Below the pieces are notes generated by a model that searched no databases, was not told the origin of the DNA, and was given only the letters and a program-made list of their open reading frames with translations. The position numbers were made by a program, and so were the translations under genes. Below, in pieces: positions 16,018 through 24,534 of a stretch of DNA of 64,000 nucleotides. This DNA comes from Desmonostoc muscorum LEGE 12446 (GTDB lineage: Bacteria; Cyanobacteriota; Cyanobacteriia; Cyanobacteriales; Nostocaceae): positions 8,799,344 through 8,863,343 of the forward strand of contig NZ_JADEXS020000001.1 of the NCBI RefSeq assembly GCF_015207005.2, given 5' to 3'. Every line of letters begins with the position of its first letter. Positions within the stretch are counted from its first letter, which is position 1.

Positions 16018-17766
16018 TTATTTAATTCGCGGCTGGGCATCTTGTCCATCCGAACAGACTAAGGTAGGCGTGGGTGTGGTTTTAGTTTGGTAGGCGTTTT
16101 TGACAGCAACCCAGTTACTGGCAATTGGCATTCGCCAACCAGTTCCAAAGGCGCGATCGGTGATTTTTAAGCCGGGGGGTGCTTGTCGGCGTTTAAATTC
16201 AGCCCGCGCCACCATTTGAATTACTCGGTTTACAATTACCGAATCGTGACCGGCTGCGACAATTTGGGCTGCTGATTGGTGGTTGTGAATCAGACGTTGC
16301 AAGATATCGTCTAAAATTTCGTAGGGCGGTAGAGAGTCTTGATCTACTTGGCCTGGTTTGAGTTCGGCGCTTGGTGCTTTAGTCAGGACGTTTTGGGGGA
16401 TGATTTCGTTATTGCGATTTAACCAGTGGCAAAGTGAATAAACGCGGGTTTTGGGAACATCTGCAATGACTGCTAAACCGCCATTCATATCGCCGTATAA
16501 AGTACAGTAACCAACTGCCATTTCTGACTTGTTACCGGTGGATAAGAGAAGATAACCAAATTTGTTAGCGATCGCCATTAATAAATTACCGCGAATCCGG
16601 GACTGGATATTCTCCTCTGCTAGTCCAAATTCTGTATCTGCAAATAAATTGGCTAAGGTGCGATCGAAGCCTTGCATTAACTGTTCAATTGGTAAAATAT
16701 CAGTTTTAATTCCCAGATTTTTGGCTAATGCCAAAGCATCGCTAATCGAATGGTCGGAACTATAAGGCGAAGGCATGAGAACACCCAGCACATTTTCTTG
16801 ACCAAGTGCAGCAGTGGCGATCGCTGCTACTAATGCCGAATCAACTCCGCCACTGAGACCCAAAACTACTTTAGAAAAACGACATTTGCGGGCATAATCT
16901 CGGACTCCCAAAACCAAAGCTTGCCAGATTTCCTCATCTTCTGACTCATATCCAGGTGCCACAGAACTCAATTGCAAATCTCGCACCGCCTCGTCAAATT
17001 CAACCGCCAACAAATCAGTTTCAAAACCACGGGCGCGACAGATAATTTCACCTTGACGATTCAAAGCAAAACTCCGACCATCAAAAATTAAATCATCATT
17101 TCCCCCAACCTGGTTAGCATAAATAATTGGTTGTTGAAAACGCACCGCGCTATGCTTAAGCATTGTTTCACGAAACTGTTGCTTGCCCGCAGTATAAGGA
17201 GAAGCAGACAAATTCACAATTAAATCTACACCCAGAATTGCTAAATCAGCAATGGGATTCACTGCATAAGTACGTTTGCCCCAGAATTCCTCATCGTTCC
17301 ATAAATCTTCGCAAATAGTGACGCCAATATCGATATTATCTAATGTGAAATAATTAGCTTGCAAGCCTGGTTCAAAATAACGACGTTCATCAAATACATC
17401 ATAAGTAGGCAAAAGTCGCTTGTGAAAAACTTGCTTGACTTGGCCATTTTCTAACAAAGCGATGCTGTTAAATAAATTTTTCCCACCAGTAATATGAGCT
17501 TTGATATTTTGTTCGACAGTTCCTACCAACACAGCTAAATTTGCTGGTAAATCCTGGGCTAAGTTTTGTAAAGTTATATTCATAGCTTCTACAAAACTAG
17601 GATTTAGTAATAAATCTCGTGGTGGATAGCCACACAAAGAAAGTTCAGGTGTAAGCAACAAACGCGCACCACCGGATGCAGCGCGTTGTGCCGCTTCTAG
17701 GATTTTTTGGGCATTTCCTAGTAAATCACCAATAGTCGGATTAATTTGAGCGATCGCTATTTTCAT
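16018..17766 (-). CDS. nadE: glutamine-dependent NAD+ synthetase
   Basis: 582 residues, the two-domain form. The N-terminal nitrilase-type glutaminase has the Glu41-Lys116-Cys152 triad (TPELSLCGYPP, FHKRLLPTYDVFDE, TICEDLW). The C-terminal synthetase has the ATP-binding loop VLGLSGGVDSALVAA near residue 305 and later STGNKSEMAVGYCTLYGDM. It amidates nicotinic acid adenine dinucleotide to NAD using glutamine. It is the last gene of a pncB-nadD-nrtR-nadE cluster, 91 bp after nrtR. Confidence 0.95.
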   Translation of the reverse strand: MKIAIAQINPTIGDLLGNAQKILEAAQRAASGGARLLLTPELSLCGYPPRDLLLNPSFVEAMNITLQNLAQDLPANLAVLVGTVEQNIKAHITGGKNLFNSIALLENGQVKQVFHKRLLPTYDVFDERRYFEPGLQANYFTLDNIDIGVTICEDLWNDEEFWGKRTYAVNPIADLAILGVDLIVNLSASPYTAGKQQFRETMLKHSAVRFQQPIIYANQVGGNDDLIFDGRSFALNRQGEIICRARGFETDLLAVEFDEAVRDLQLSSVAPGYESEDEEIWQALVLGVRDYARKCRFSKVVLGLSGGVDSALVAAIATAALGQENVLGVLMPSPYSSDHSISDALALAKNLGIKTDILPIEQLMQGFDRTLANLFADTEFGLAEENIQSRIRGNLLMAIANKFGYLLLSTGNKSEMAVGYCTLYGDMNGGLAVIADVPKTRVYSLCHWLNRNNEIIPQNVLTKAPSAELKPGQVDQDSLPPYEILDDILQRLIHNHQSAAQIVAAGHDSVIVNRVIQMVARAEFKRRQAPPGLKITDRAFGTGWRMPIASNWVAVKNAYQTKTTPTPTLVCSDGQDAQPRIK

Positions 17767-17857
17767 TTTTTTAGTTATTAGTCATTGATAATTGGTTATT
17801 AGTCATTAGTTTTTCTTTGCGTCTCCCTCATCTCCCTCATCCCAGATTAACCGTTCA

Positions 17858-18604
17858 TTAAATAAACACCAAAGGTTTATCTTTCAATGGGGCAAAAGCT
17901 TCGGCATCAAACTTATACAAACTAGCCGGACGACCAGCACCCCGTGAGACTTTAATTCCGGTATCGGATAAGAAACCTAACTTCAGTAAACGCGCCCGAA
18001 AATTAGAATAATCGGAAAAATTGTCACCTAAAACTGTGCTGTATAACTGATATAAATCATTTAAAGTAAACATTTCTGGCAAGACTTCAAAAGCCACGGG
18101 ACTATACTCCAATTTATTTCGCAAGCGTCTATGTCCATAGGTCAAAATTTCGTTATGATCGAAAGCTAATTGTGGAACTTGTTTAACTGGATACCAAGCT
18201 ATTCCTGTGACGCGATCGGCAATTAATTCGGCTTCTTCAAATCGCACAAGGGCAAAATAACTAACTGATAGATAGCGCACACCATAGCTATCTGTTGCTT
18301 CCCGTGGGTCACGATTTGGGCCTCCAAAGGTATAAAGTTGTTCTAAATAGAGGTTGTTGACCTTAATTTTCTCTGCCATAATGCGGTAGGCGGCATCTTC
18401 TAAAGACTCTCCTGGACGCACCAAAGTACCCGGAAGACTCCAATGATTTAAAAATGGTTCTTGCTGCCGCATTACTAACAGAACTAACAGCCGATTTTGT
18501 GCAGTATCTACAGAAAAAATAACATTATCAACACCAACCTTGAAATCGGCCAAAGGTTGTTGATTTAGCGGAGTTGGAATCTTTTTTTGCTGGCGTCCTG
18601 GCAT
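17858..18604 (-). CDS. nrtR: NrtR-type transcriptional regulator of NAD metabolism (Nudix-like plus winged helix)
   Basis: 248 residues. The N-terminal Nudix-like domain binds an effector; its box reads GTLVRPGESLEDAAYRIMAE and has lost the usual catalytic RExxEE pattern (RIMAEK instead). This is expected for a regulator rather than a hydrolase. The C-terminal 90 residues (FTLNDLYQLYSTVLGDNFSD, RARLLKLGFLSDTG, GAGRPASLYKFD) form the winged-helix DNA-binding domain. NrtR proteins repress NAD biosynthesis genes and release DNA on binding ADP-ribose-like ligands. It overlaps nadD by 40 bp and sits inside the operon it probably controls. Confidence 0.88.
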   Translation of the reverse strand: MPGRQQKKIPTPLNQQPLADFKVGVDNVIFSVDTAQNRLLVLLVMRQQEPFLNHWSLPGTLVRPGESLEDAAYRIMAEKIKVNNLYLEQLYTFGGPNRDPREATDSYGVRYLSVSYFALVRFEEAELIADRVTGIAWYPVKQVPQLAFDHNEILTYGHRRLRNKLEYSPVAFEVLPEMFTLNDLYQLYSTVLGDNFSDYSNFRARLLKLGFLSDTGIKVSRGAGRPASLYKFDAEAFAPLKDKPLVFI

Positions 18605-19164
18605 TCGTATAAATGCTCTCGATTAATATAAGCAACTACAGGGGGAGTCAGGGCTTGAGAATCTCCATGTTCGCGGTAAGCTGTTGAGGAAATATCTAGA
18701 CCAGTTAGACTAGCGATCGCCATTTTGCCTCCCAGGTTTTGTATTACCTCCAAGCTAGACTCATCTATTACATATCCCGGTCGCGGCACAATTAATAGTT
18801 GCACTTCCTGTAACAAATCTTCAATGCAATACCAACGTGGTAGCTGAGTGACTAAATCTGAACCAATTACTAATGTTAATTCAACGTCATCACCCCAACG
18901 CAATTTTGCTTTCTCCACTGTTTCCAGCGTTCTGAAGCTACTCAATTCTTGTTCCAAAGCAATATTTTGCCGTGGCGCATCGATATCCGCAATCAACAAT
19001 TGCAGCATTGCCGCCCGATGCTGTAAAGGTGTTTGATGGGACTTAAATGGATTATCTGCTGCCCAAACCGCTACCCAATCATAACCCTCAGACAGCCAAC
19101 TCAGAATTTCCTGATGTCCAGCAGTTGGCGGATCGGCACTCGTTCCAAACAAAGCAATTCTCAT
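18565..19164 (-). CDS. nadD: nicotinate-nucleotide adenylyltransferase
   Basis: 199 residues from the ATG at 19164. The frame extends 17 codons upstream, but those codons are ATTCGTAATTCGTAATTCG tandem repeat, so the later start is chosen. Motifs: IALFGTSADPPTAGHQEIL (nucleotidyltransferase GxFxPxHxGH type), WAADNPFK, and SSTAYRE near the C-terminus. It adenylates nicotinate mononucleotide, the step between PncB and NadE. Its 3' end overlaps nrtR by 40 bp. Confidence 0.9.
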   Translation of the reverse strand: MRIALFGTSADPPTAGHQEILSWLSEGYDWVAVWAADNPFKSHQTPLQHRAAMLQLLIADIDAPRQNIALEQELSSFRTLETVEKAKLRWGDDVELTLVIGSDLVTQLPRWYCIEDLLQEVQLLIVPRPGYVIDESSLEVIQNLGGKMAIASLTGLDISSTAYREHGDSQALTPPVVAYINREHLYECQDASKKRFQLR

Positions 19165-19228
19165 AGTAATTCGTAATTCGTAATTCGTAATTCGTAATTC
19201 GTAATTAAGACACACTCAAAGAGTACTT
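19165..19228. repeat. tandem TAATTCGTAATTCG repeat between pncB and nadD
   Basis: The unit GTAATTC is repeated about six times at 19166-19206. It lies inside the NAD operon between pncB and nadD without disrupting either, showing that these short repeats accumulate in gaps of cotranscribed genes. Confidence 0.7.
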
Positions 19229-20644
19229 TTATCTCTGTGTTCTCTGCGCCTCTGCGGTTGGTTTTCTAGTCTCTTGAGTCAACACCTGTAAACCCTGAGA
19301 AATTTCCACTTCTACAGCCACAGGGCGATCCAACCGTCGTGTCTGTTCTGGCAAACTGGCAACTGAGGCAGCAGTTCGCTGACGAATTGTTTCCAAACTC
19401 TCCAGCGGTTGCACCCATTTACCCTGCTGGACTACCAACTGCAATAATGGTTGTTCTTCCAAAGAACTTTCACCCAAAAGTCCCAACCTGTCTGCTTTTA
19501 CCTTACCTCCTATCAACGAGCGAAAAATCTGCTTGCGTCCTGGATAAGTTACCTTGCCACTTGACTCCTTCATGACTGGAATGCCATCAATGTCTACAAG
19601 TTTGTAAACTCCATTTACGGGGGAACCTGTAACTAATCGTGTCCCCAGTCCGTAACCATCAATTTCTGCCCCAGCAGCTTTGACTCTGGCAATTTCCCAC
19701 TCGTCCAAGTCGCCACTAGCAAAAATTGGCACACCAGGAAGTAGCGATCGCACCTGTTTTGATAAGGTAACTAAATCTCCTGAGTCCAATCTCACGCCTG
19801 TTAATTGCATTTCCCCGGAATTGACTTTTGCAGCTAAGCCTTGGGCAGCAGCAATGGTATCGTAGGTATCAATCAACAATGGCGCACCCGGAAAATATCG
19901 GTGAAATGCACTAAAGGCTTGTTCTTCAGTGCCTTCGATTGCTGATAGCGCCATGACCAAGGCGTGTGCCATCGTACCACTTGGCTTTTTTCCCAGTTGT
20001 AGCGCTGCTAACACATTGGAAGTGGAATCTAAACCACCTGCCAAAGCCGCCCGCGCCGCCCACAAAGATGCTTGGGGACTAAAGGCGCGTCTTGTGCCAA
20101 ATTCTAAAAGTGTTGCTGACTCTCCAGCCACATCCCGCAACCGTGCTGCTTTTGTGGCAATCAAGGTCTGGTAATTAATAGTATTTAAAAGATAAGTTTC
20201 CACCAATTGTGCTTGCCAAAGAGGTGCTTCCACCCGTAAAAGTGGCTGATTGGCAAACACAGCCGTACCTTCTGGTACTGCCCAAACATCGCCGGTAAAC
20301 TTGCCTTGGGCTAACAACGACCAAAAGCGATCGCTTGCGTGAGCAAAAATCCCCGTCGCCTGTAATGCCGCAATTTGCGATGGACTAAAGCGAAATTTTG
20401 CCAAATATTCCAACGCCTGTGCCAAACCCATTGCAATTAAATAACCAAAATTCTCTGGCAAGCGTCTGACAGACAACTCAAAACTTGCCCGTCGTTGTTC
20501 TATACCTTCGCCTGTGTAACAAGCCGCCATCGTCAATTGATAAAGGTCAGTCAGCAAGCTGTAGTCATCTGCACACAGGTTTAGTTCCTGGTTTTGCTGG
20601 GTTTGCTGTTTATGTACATAGTCTAAATCTGGGAAAGTTGTCAT
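19229..20644 (-). CDS. pncB: nicotinate phosphoribosyltransferase
   Basis: 471 residues. The N-terminal YSLLTDLYQLTMAACY, central LLEFGTRRAFSPQA and GTMAHALVMAL, then LLIDTYDT and TGVRLDSGDLVTLSKQVR are characteristic of NAPRTase. It converts nicotinate and PRPP to nicotinate mononucleotide, the first salvage step. It is the first gene of the NAD cluster and lies 31 bases downstream of a perfect palindrome. The last residues (TRKPTAEAQRTQR) come from an ACGCAGAGGCGCAGAG-type repeat, so the C-terminal tail is repeat-derived. Confidence 0.93.
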   Translation of the reverse strand: MTTFPDLDYVHKQQTQQNQELNLCADDYSLLTDLYQLTMAACYTGEGIEQRRASFELSVRRLPENFGYLIAMGLAQALEYLAKFRFSPSQIAALQATGIFAHASDRFWSLLAQGKFTGDVWAVPEGTAVFANQPLLRVEAPLWQAQLVETYLLNTINYQTLIATKAARLRDVAGESATLLEFGTRRAFSPQASLWAARAALAGGLDSTSNVLAALQLGKKPSGTMAHALVMALSAIEGTEEQAFSAFHRYFPGAPLLIDTYDTIAAAQGLAAKVNSGEMQLTGVRLDSGDLVTLSKQVRSLLPGVPIFASGDLDEWEIARVKAAGAEIDGYGLGTRLVTGSPVNGVYKLVDIDGIPVMKESSGKVTYPGRKQIFRSLIGGKVKADRLGLLGESSLEEQPLLQLVVQQGKWVQPLESLETIRQRTAASVASLPEQTRRLDRPVAVEVEISQGLQVLTQETRKPTAEAQRTQR

Positions 20645-21111
20645 GCCAGAGCTTCCTTATAAGAACGCTTCTTTCATTTATGGTAATATTTACCATAAAT
20701 AATGTCAACTCCTAGCAAATATACTTCCGGTACGACTGCATAACAGTAGATTTACAGCCATATTAATATTAACTTCATAAATTATTTCACATTTTTTAAT
20801 AGTAATAGCTAGTAATAGTGTGAATTGGATAAGATGAATAGTAATATCTTTTCACCAAATGCCTGATACAGATACATAGGTAGGGGCGTAGAGCTGTACG
20901 CCCCTACAGATGGGATTGAAGACAAAACTAAGTTATAATTAGTAAATAAGGAAAAAATTTTGACTTTTTCACAAGCTAAAGTATTGCAAACTTATCTGAA
21001 TAAAGATTGCATAGATTCTCAATATATTGAGAGTTACAGCTAGCCAACAAAATCAGGGTTAGAGTATAGGTATCAAAACTAAAGTGACTCAAAAAATAGG
21101 AGTCCAATAAT
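20645..21111. other. intergenic region between pncB and a small gene
   Basis: Apart from the operator at 20676-20700 it holds a palindrome at 20880-20907 (GTAGGGGCGTA and its inverse, five-base loop), a dispersed hairpin module. The final 60 bases probably contain the promoter of the 53-aa gene. No other gene is seen. Confidence 0.55.
20676..20700 (-). promoter_or_regulatory. perfect palindrome upstream of pncB, probable NrtR operator
   Basis: Two perfect 11-bp arms, ATTTATGGTAA and TTACCATAAAT, are separated by three bases. The site ends 31 bases before the pncB ATG, in promoter position. The operon encodes NrtR, which binds palindromes of about this size before NAD genes. Assignment to NrtR is by position and symmetry only. 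Confidence 0.7.
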
Positions 21112-21273
21112 ATGACTATTTCCAATATTTCCCAAATGATTGCTAACGTAACCCAGTATATTTCTGAAGCTGCAATGCGGATTTTTGGGCCTAATGATGA
21201 TGCTTATCCTACTATTGGCGTACAACCTTTTACAGGTGAACCTTACAAGAAAGGTACAGCCGAAACTTGGTAG
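21112..21273 (+). CDS. 53-residue acidic small protein, probably conserved in cyanobacteria
   Basis: A short ORF, ATG 21112 to TAG 21273, with AGGAGT nine bases upstream. The product begins MTISNISQMIANVTQYISEA, then AAMRIFGPNDDAYPTIGVQP and ends GEPYKKGTAETW. The amphipathic N-terminal helix followed by a Pro/Gly/aromatic-rich tail looks like a constrained sequence, and I have an impression of similar short cyanobacterial proteins, but I cannot name a family or function. It stands alone. Confidence 0.6.
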   Translation: MTISNISQMIANVTQYISEAAMRIFGPNDDAYPTIGVQPFTGEPYKKGTAETW

Positions 21274-21701
21274 CTACTTATTAAGTAGTTAGGTGTAAAT
21301 CAATCAAATTTTGCTACTAGGAACTAAGATTTATTTGATGTTTAACCCAAGTGTATTGGCTTATAGACCTTGGGTGTAGGGGCACAGCATTGCTGTGCCC
21401 CTACGACAGATGTGGTTTTTCAAATATCCATATTTGGTATTTCCTGTCAACAAAATTCGGTAGGTTTAAGTCGCCGGCAACTTTGCAAGCCGCAAGTTTT
21501 GTGGCGGGGTCTAAATCCCCGTTACAAAACTGTACTTACGACTTGCGACTTCTTTAATATAGGACTCATATTTGATTTTTGAACAAAACTCAGTACACTT
21601 TTATTCCTTCTTCCCAGTCCCCAGTCCCCAATCCCCAGTCCCTTACCTCTACGAGTGATTCAGAAATCAAATCGGATTCCTATAGGCTAGTTCACAAGTC
21701 C
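21274..21701. other. intergenic region with a perfect palindrome
   Basis: A 29-bp palindrome at 21376-21404 (GTAGGGGCACAGCA, one base, then its inverse) is the same hairpin module seen at 20880 and inside the MITE at 2885. CAGTCCCCAGTCCCCAATCC repeats lie at 21613-21642. No gene is seen. Confidence 0.6.
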
Positions 21702-22106
21702 CTAAAAGGGTAACCGCAACCAACGAGTTATCACATCGTATAAACGATCGCGCCATGACGGTGTGCGCCAATTTTTCCCCTGGTATTTTTCTATCAACTG
21801 GCGTCCTAAGGGAGTGAGGCGAAAACTATCTGTAATTCCCTGACCATCGACTTCTCGGCGCAATACACCCACTTCAATCAGCCAGCCCAAGGTGTTGTCA
21901 CATGCTAATTCTGACAAAGGACGCTGAGTATAGCCCTGCTTTAATCCATTTTCCAGGGCGATCGCACTCAATGACACACTCTGGTGTCGCATGACTTCAA
22001 ATAAAGACGGATTAAAGGGCGAACATATTAGCGATCGCTCCGCTCTTTCTACTGTGCTGGGAGGATAGACAAAAGTTTTTGGGTTTTGGGAATCAACAGG
22101 AGGCAT
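21702..22106 (-). CDS. winged-helix-like protein of the Npun_F0494 type, unknown function
   Basis: 134 residues. The middle (LSELACDNTLGWLIEVGVLR, GITDSFRLTPLGRQLIEKY) reads as a small winged-helix domain with helix, turn and wing. It is followed by a basic tail (NWRTPSWRDRLYDVITRWLR). I associate it with an uncharacterised cyanobacterial family named after Npun_F0494; this is recollection. It could be a small DNA-binding regulator. It is divergent from the peroxiredoxin Q gene 191 bp away. Confidence 0.65.
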   Translation of the reverse strand: MPPVDSQNPKTFVYPPSTVERAERSLICSPFNPSLFEVMRHQSVSLSAIALENGLKQGYTQRPLSELACDNTLGWLIEVGVLRREVDGQGITDSFRLTPLGRQLIEKYQGKNWRTPSWRDRLYDVITRWLRLPF

Positions 22107-22297
22107 TGTGTATGGGGAGAAATTTTTCTTTCAATAAAAATTAATTTCAGAATATATTTTTGCACCAGTTACCTCATCTAAGCAGAATTTAGTTACCTAA
22201 AATATAGTTATGTTATTTTTTAGTAAATATATTTAATCATTATAAATTAATGTAAAATTTCAAGTGCATCAACAATCTGAAACAGGAAAGGTTAATT

Positions 22298-22735
22298 ATG
22301 CCTCTAGCAGTTGGTACGGATGCACCTGCATTTACCGCCAAAGATACAAACGGCAACACAGTCTCTTTATCTGATTTTGCTGGGAAGACAGTTGTTTTGT
22401 ATTTTTACCCCAAAGATGACACTCCAGGCTGCACCAAACAAGCCTGTAGTTTTCGGGACGCCCAATCTAAATATCAAAGTAAAGATGTTGTAGTACTGGG
22501 AGTCAGTGCAGATGATGAAGTCTCTCATCAGGCATTCACCCAAAAATTTAATTTGAATTTTCCTTTACTGGCTGACACCGACAAATCCCTCATCAAAGCT
22601 TTCGATGTGGATGGCGGCGGTTACGCCAAGCGCGTCACCTACGTAATTGGGCCTGACGGCAAAATTACCCATGTTGACGCTAGTGTAAATACCACCACCC
22701 ATGCTGAGGATGTTTTAGCTGCACTTGGGCTGTAG
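22298..22735 (+). CDS. prxQ: peroxiredoxin Q (bacterioferritin comigratory protein type)
   Basis: 145 residues, thioredoxin fold. YFYPKDDTPGCTKQAC carries the peroxidatic Cys45 and a resolving Cys50 five residues later, the atypical 2-Cys arrangement of PrxQ. It reduces peroxides using thioredoxin. AGGAAAGG lies about eight bases before the ATG. A strong hairpin follows. A second BCP-like gene at 63206 lacks the resolving Cys. Confidence 0.93.
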   Translation: MPLAVGTDAPAFTAKDTNGNTVSLSDFAGKTVVLYFYPKDDTPGCTKQACSFRDAQSKYQSKDVVVLGVSADDEVSHQAFTQKFNLNFPLLADTDKSLIKAFDVDGGGYAKRVTYVIGPDGKITHVDASVNTTTHAEDVLAALGL

Positions 22736-22771
22736 TTTTTTGCCTGATAACTAAGGATTTTTGAAACGTCT

Positions 22772-22803
22772 AACGCCAACCCCAAGCCTTTGGGGTTGGC
22801 GTT
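22772..22803. terminator. strong hairpin between convergent genes
   Basis: A 14-bp stem, AACGCCAACCCCAA and its inverse, with a four-base loop. It lies 36 bases after prxQ and 12 bases before the end of the convergent gene, so it can serve both. The T tract is poor. Confidence 0.65.
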
Positions 22804-22815
22804 ATTGATTTGAAT

Positions 22816-23310
22816 TCAGTTACCTGATGGCAATTTAAACGATGGTAACTGTGGGGTTGTTTGCCGTGCTTGTTGGCATTGGAGTGTTTGTTGTTGGTTG
22901 GCTTTCAAAGGAGCTGCTGTTGCTGGTTGAGATGATGATGTCGGCGACGCCAATGCAACCGATGGCGATCCTGCGGTTGTTGATTGCGCTTGTTGACGAC
23001 ATTGGAGTAATTGTTGTTGTCTGGCTCTAAAGCCTGCTGCGGTTGAATCTAGTTGTTCGTTCTGTTGTTGAGAATTCCAGTTGAGAGTTCCGAAGTTTGC
23101 CCGATGAATCAGATCAAACATGTTGAAATTATCTGAGTTCGAGCGGGAGAAAGGATCGGTATTTTGGTCTGTTGTACTATTACTAGGAAAAGCATCCGCT
23201 GGGCTGCTGATCTGAGCTGAACTGGGTTGAGCCATCAGCAAAGGAGCAAAGCTAATTCCTGCTGCGGTAGCCAAGAAGAGTCTAGCAATTTGTAAAAATG
23301 GTTTTTTCAT
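22816..23310 (-). CDS. exported Gln/Ser-rich protein of unknown function
   Basis: 164 residues with a signal peptide (LFLATAAGISFAPLLMAQPSSA, cleavage likely near residue 30). The mature part is low complexity, rich in Gln, Ser, Ala and Pro. It holds two related blocks, RQQQLLQCRQQAQSTTAG and NQQQTLQCQQARQTTPQ, each with one Cys, so it may form a disulfide. I do not recognise a family. It lies 32 bp from the ABC permease gene on the same strand but reads away downstream of it. Confidence 0.65.
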   Translation of the reverse strand: MKKPFLQIARLFLATAAGISFAPLLMAQPSSAQISSPADAFPSNSTTDQNTDPFSRSNSDNFNMFDLIHRANFGTLNWNSQQQNEQLDSTAAGFRARQQQLLQCRQQAQSTTAGSPSVALASPTSSSQPATAAPLKANQQQTLQCQQARQTTPQLPSFKLPSGN

Positions 23311-23342
23311 GGATTTTGACTCGAAAATTGCTCTATCTTATC

Positions 23343-24230
23343 TTAAGCAAGAGTCCGTCGTAGTTGGGGCTGAATGCTAACTAAGGCGACAACGGCAAAG
23401 CCAAACAACACCAACAACGCCCCCCCAAAGGTAACATCACCCCAAGGAGCCTGCATGACTACACTATCCAAAGCCCAAGTATTGTGCAGATAGAGGTAGC
23501 GAATGGGTTCGATCGCATAGCTGAGGGGATTCAAGGTAGCCACAACTTGTAACCAGTGAGGCATAAAGGATAAAGGAGCCAAAGCGGTACTAGCAAACAA
23601 TAATGGTAGGTTTGTAACAAAAATTACCGCAATCAATTCAATGTGACCGGGTAAGGCAAAAGCCAAGCCCAGGGAAATGGCTGTCACACCCAAAGCTAAG
23701 AGGAAAACAATTAAAGCGATCGCACCCAAACCAGCTGCATCAGGTAGTCCCGCACCTAAAAACGCTGCTGCTCCTACAATCACCGCTGCTTGCAGTAAAC
23801 TTTGGCTGATGATGAAAATTGCCGAAGCAAAGACAATGGAAAACCGTGATGCTAAGGGTGCTACCAGCAAACGATTCAAAAAACCGAACTCGCGGTCAAA
23901 CATTACAGGCAAACCAGCATTCAGCGCTCCAGCGAAGGCTGTAAACACAATTACTCCAGCAGCCAAAAATTGTCCGTAATTTGTCGTACTGCCAAACAAG
24001 CCCTTGGGTGCATTTTGGAATAAAGCGCCAAACAGCACTAACCACATGACTGGCTGAATAATCCCAGCGACTAATGTCGAGGGACGCCGTTGCAATTGAA
24101 TAAACAAGCGACGAGTTAAAGCCAGCGTCTCTTGTACCAAGTCACCGAAAAAATTAGAAGCAGGATTAGCATCTGCTTGTGGCGACGCTAGCGGTTGCCA
24201 ATTGATATCAGATTTAGGAGTAACACTCAT
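23343..24230 (-). CDS. ABC-2 type exporter permease (DrrB-like)
   Basis: 295 residues with six hydrophobic segments. ALTRRLFIQLQRRPSTLVAG precedes the first helix, and the ABC-2 signature region LATLNPLSYAIEPIRYLYLH is clear. With the upstream ATPase gene it forms a two-component exporter like the daunorubicin-resistance type. In cyanobacteria such pairs often move lipids or polyketide-like compounds, but the substrate cannot be read from sequence. A 304-bp repeat-filled gap separates it from the ATPase gene on the same strand. Confidence 0.85.
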   Translation of the reverse strand: MSVTPKSDINWQPLASPQADANPASNFFGDLVQETLALTRRLFIQLQRRPSTLVAGIIQPVMWLVLFGALFQNAPKGLFGSTTNYGQFLAAGVIVFTAFAGALNAGLPVMFDREFGFLNRLLVAPLASRFSIVFASAIFIISQSLLQAAVIVGAAAFLGAGLPDAAGLGAIALIVFLLALGVTAISLGLAFALPGHIELIAVIFVTNLPLLFASTALAPLSFMPHWLQVVATLNPLSYAIEPIRYLYLHNTWALDSVVMQAPWGDVTFGGALLVLFGFAVVALVSIQPQLRRTLA

Positions 24231-24534
24231 AATAATTTTGGATTTTGGATTTTGGATTTTAGATTGGGAGTTAGGAGTTGGGAGTTAGGAGTTAGGAGTT
24301 AGGAGTTATTTTCCCATTTCCCTTGTCTTCCTTGTCTCCCTCATCCCCCAATACTGCTCGGTTAAGGAATTTCTTGGTTGAGGCAAGCAGGGGGAGCAGG
24401 GGGAGAAATGGGGGCTGGCGTTGAGTTTTGCCTCCCCTGCTTCCCCTGCTTCCCCTGCCTCCCCTGCTTATCCGAGCAGTATTGCCTCATCCCCCTCATC
24501 TCCCTTATCTCCCTCATCTCCTATGCCCCATTCC
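24231..24534. repeat. repeat-filled gap between the two ABC exporter genes
   Basis: Contains TTTTGGATTTTGGATTTTAG, then GTTAGGAGTTAGGAGTTAGG tandem units (about 24264-24308), GGGGGAGCAGGGGG and CCTGCTTCCCCTGCTTCCCC. No gene is seen. It separates two subunits that would be expected to be cotranscribed. Confidence 0.65.
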
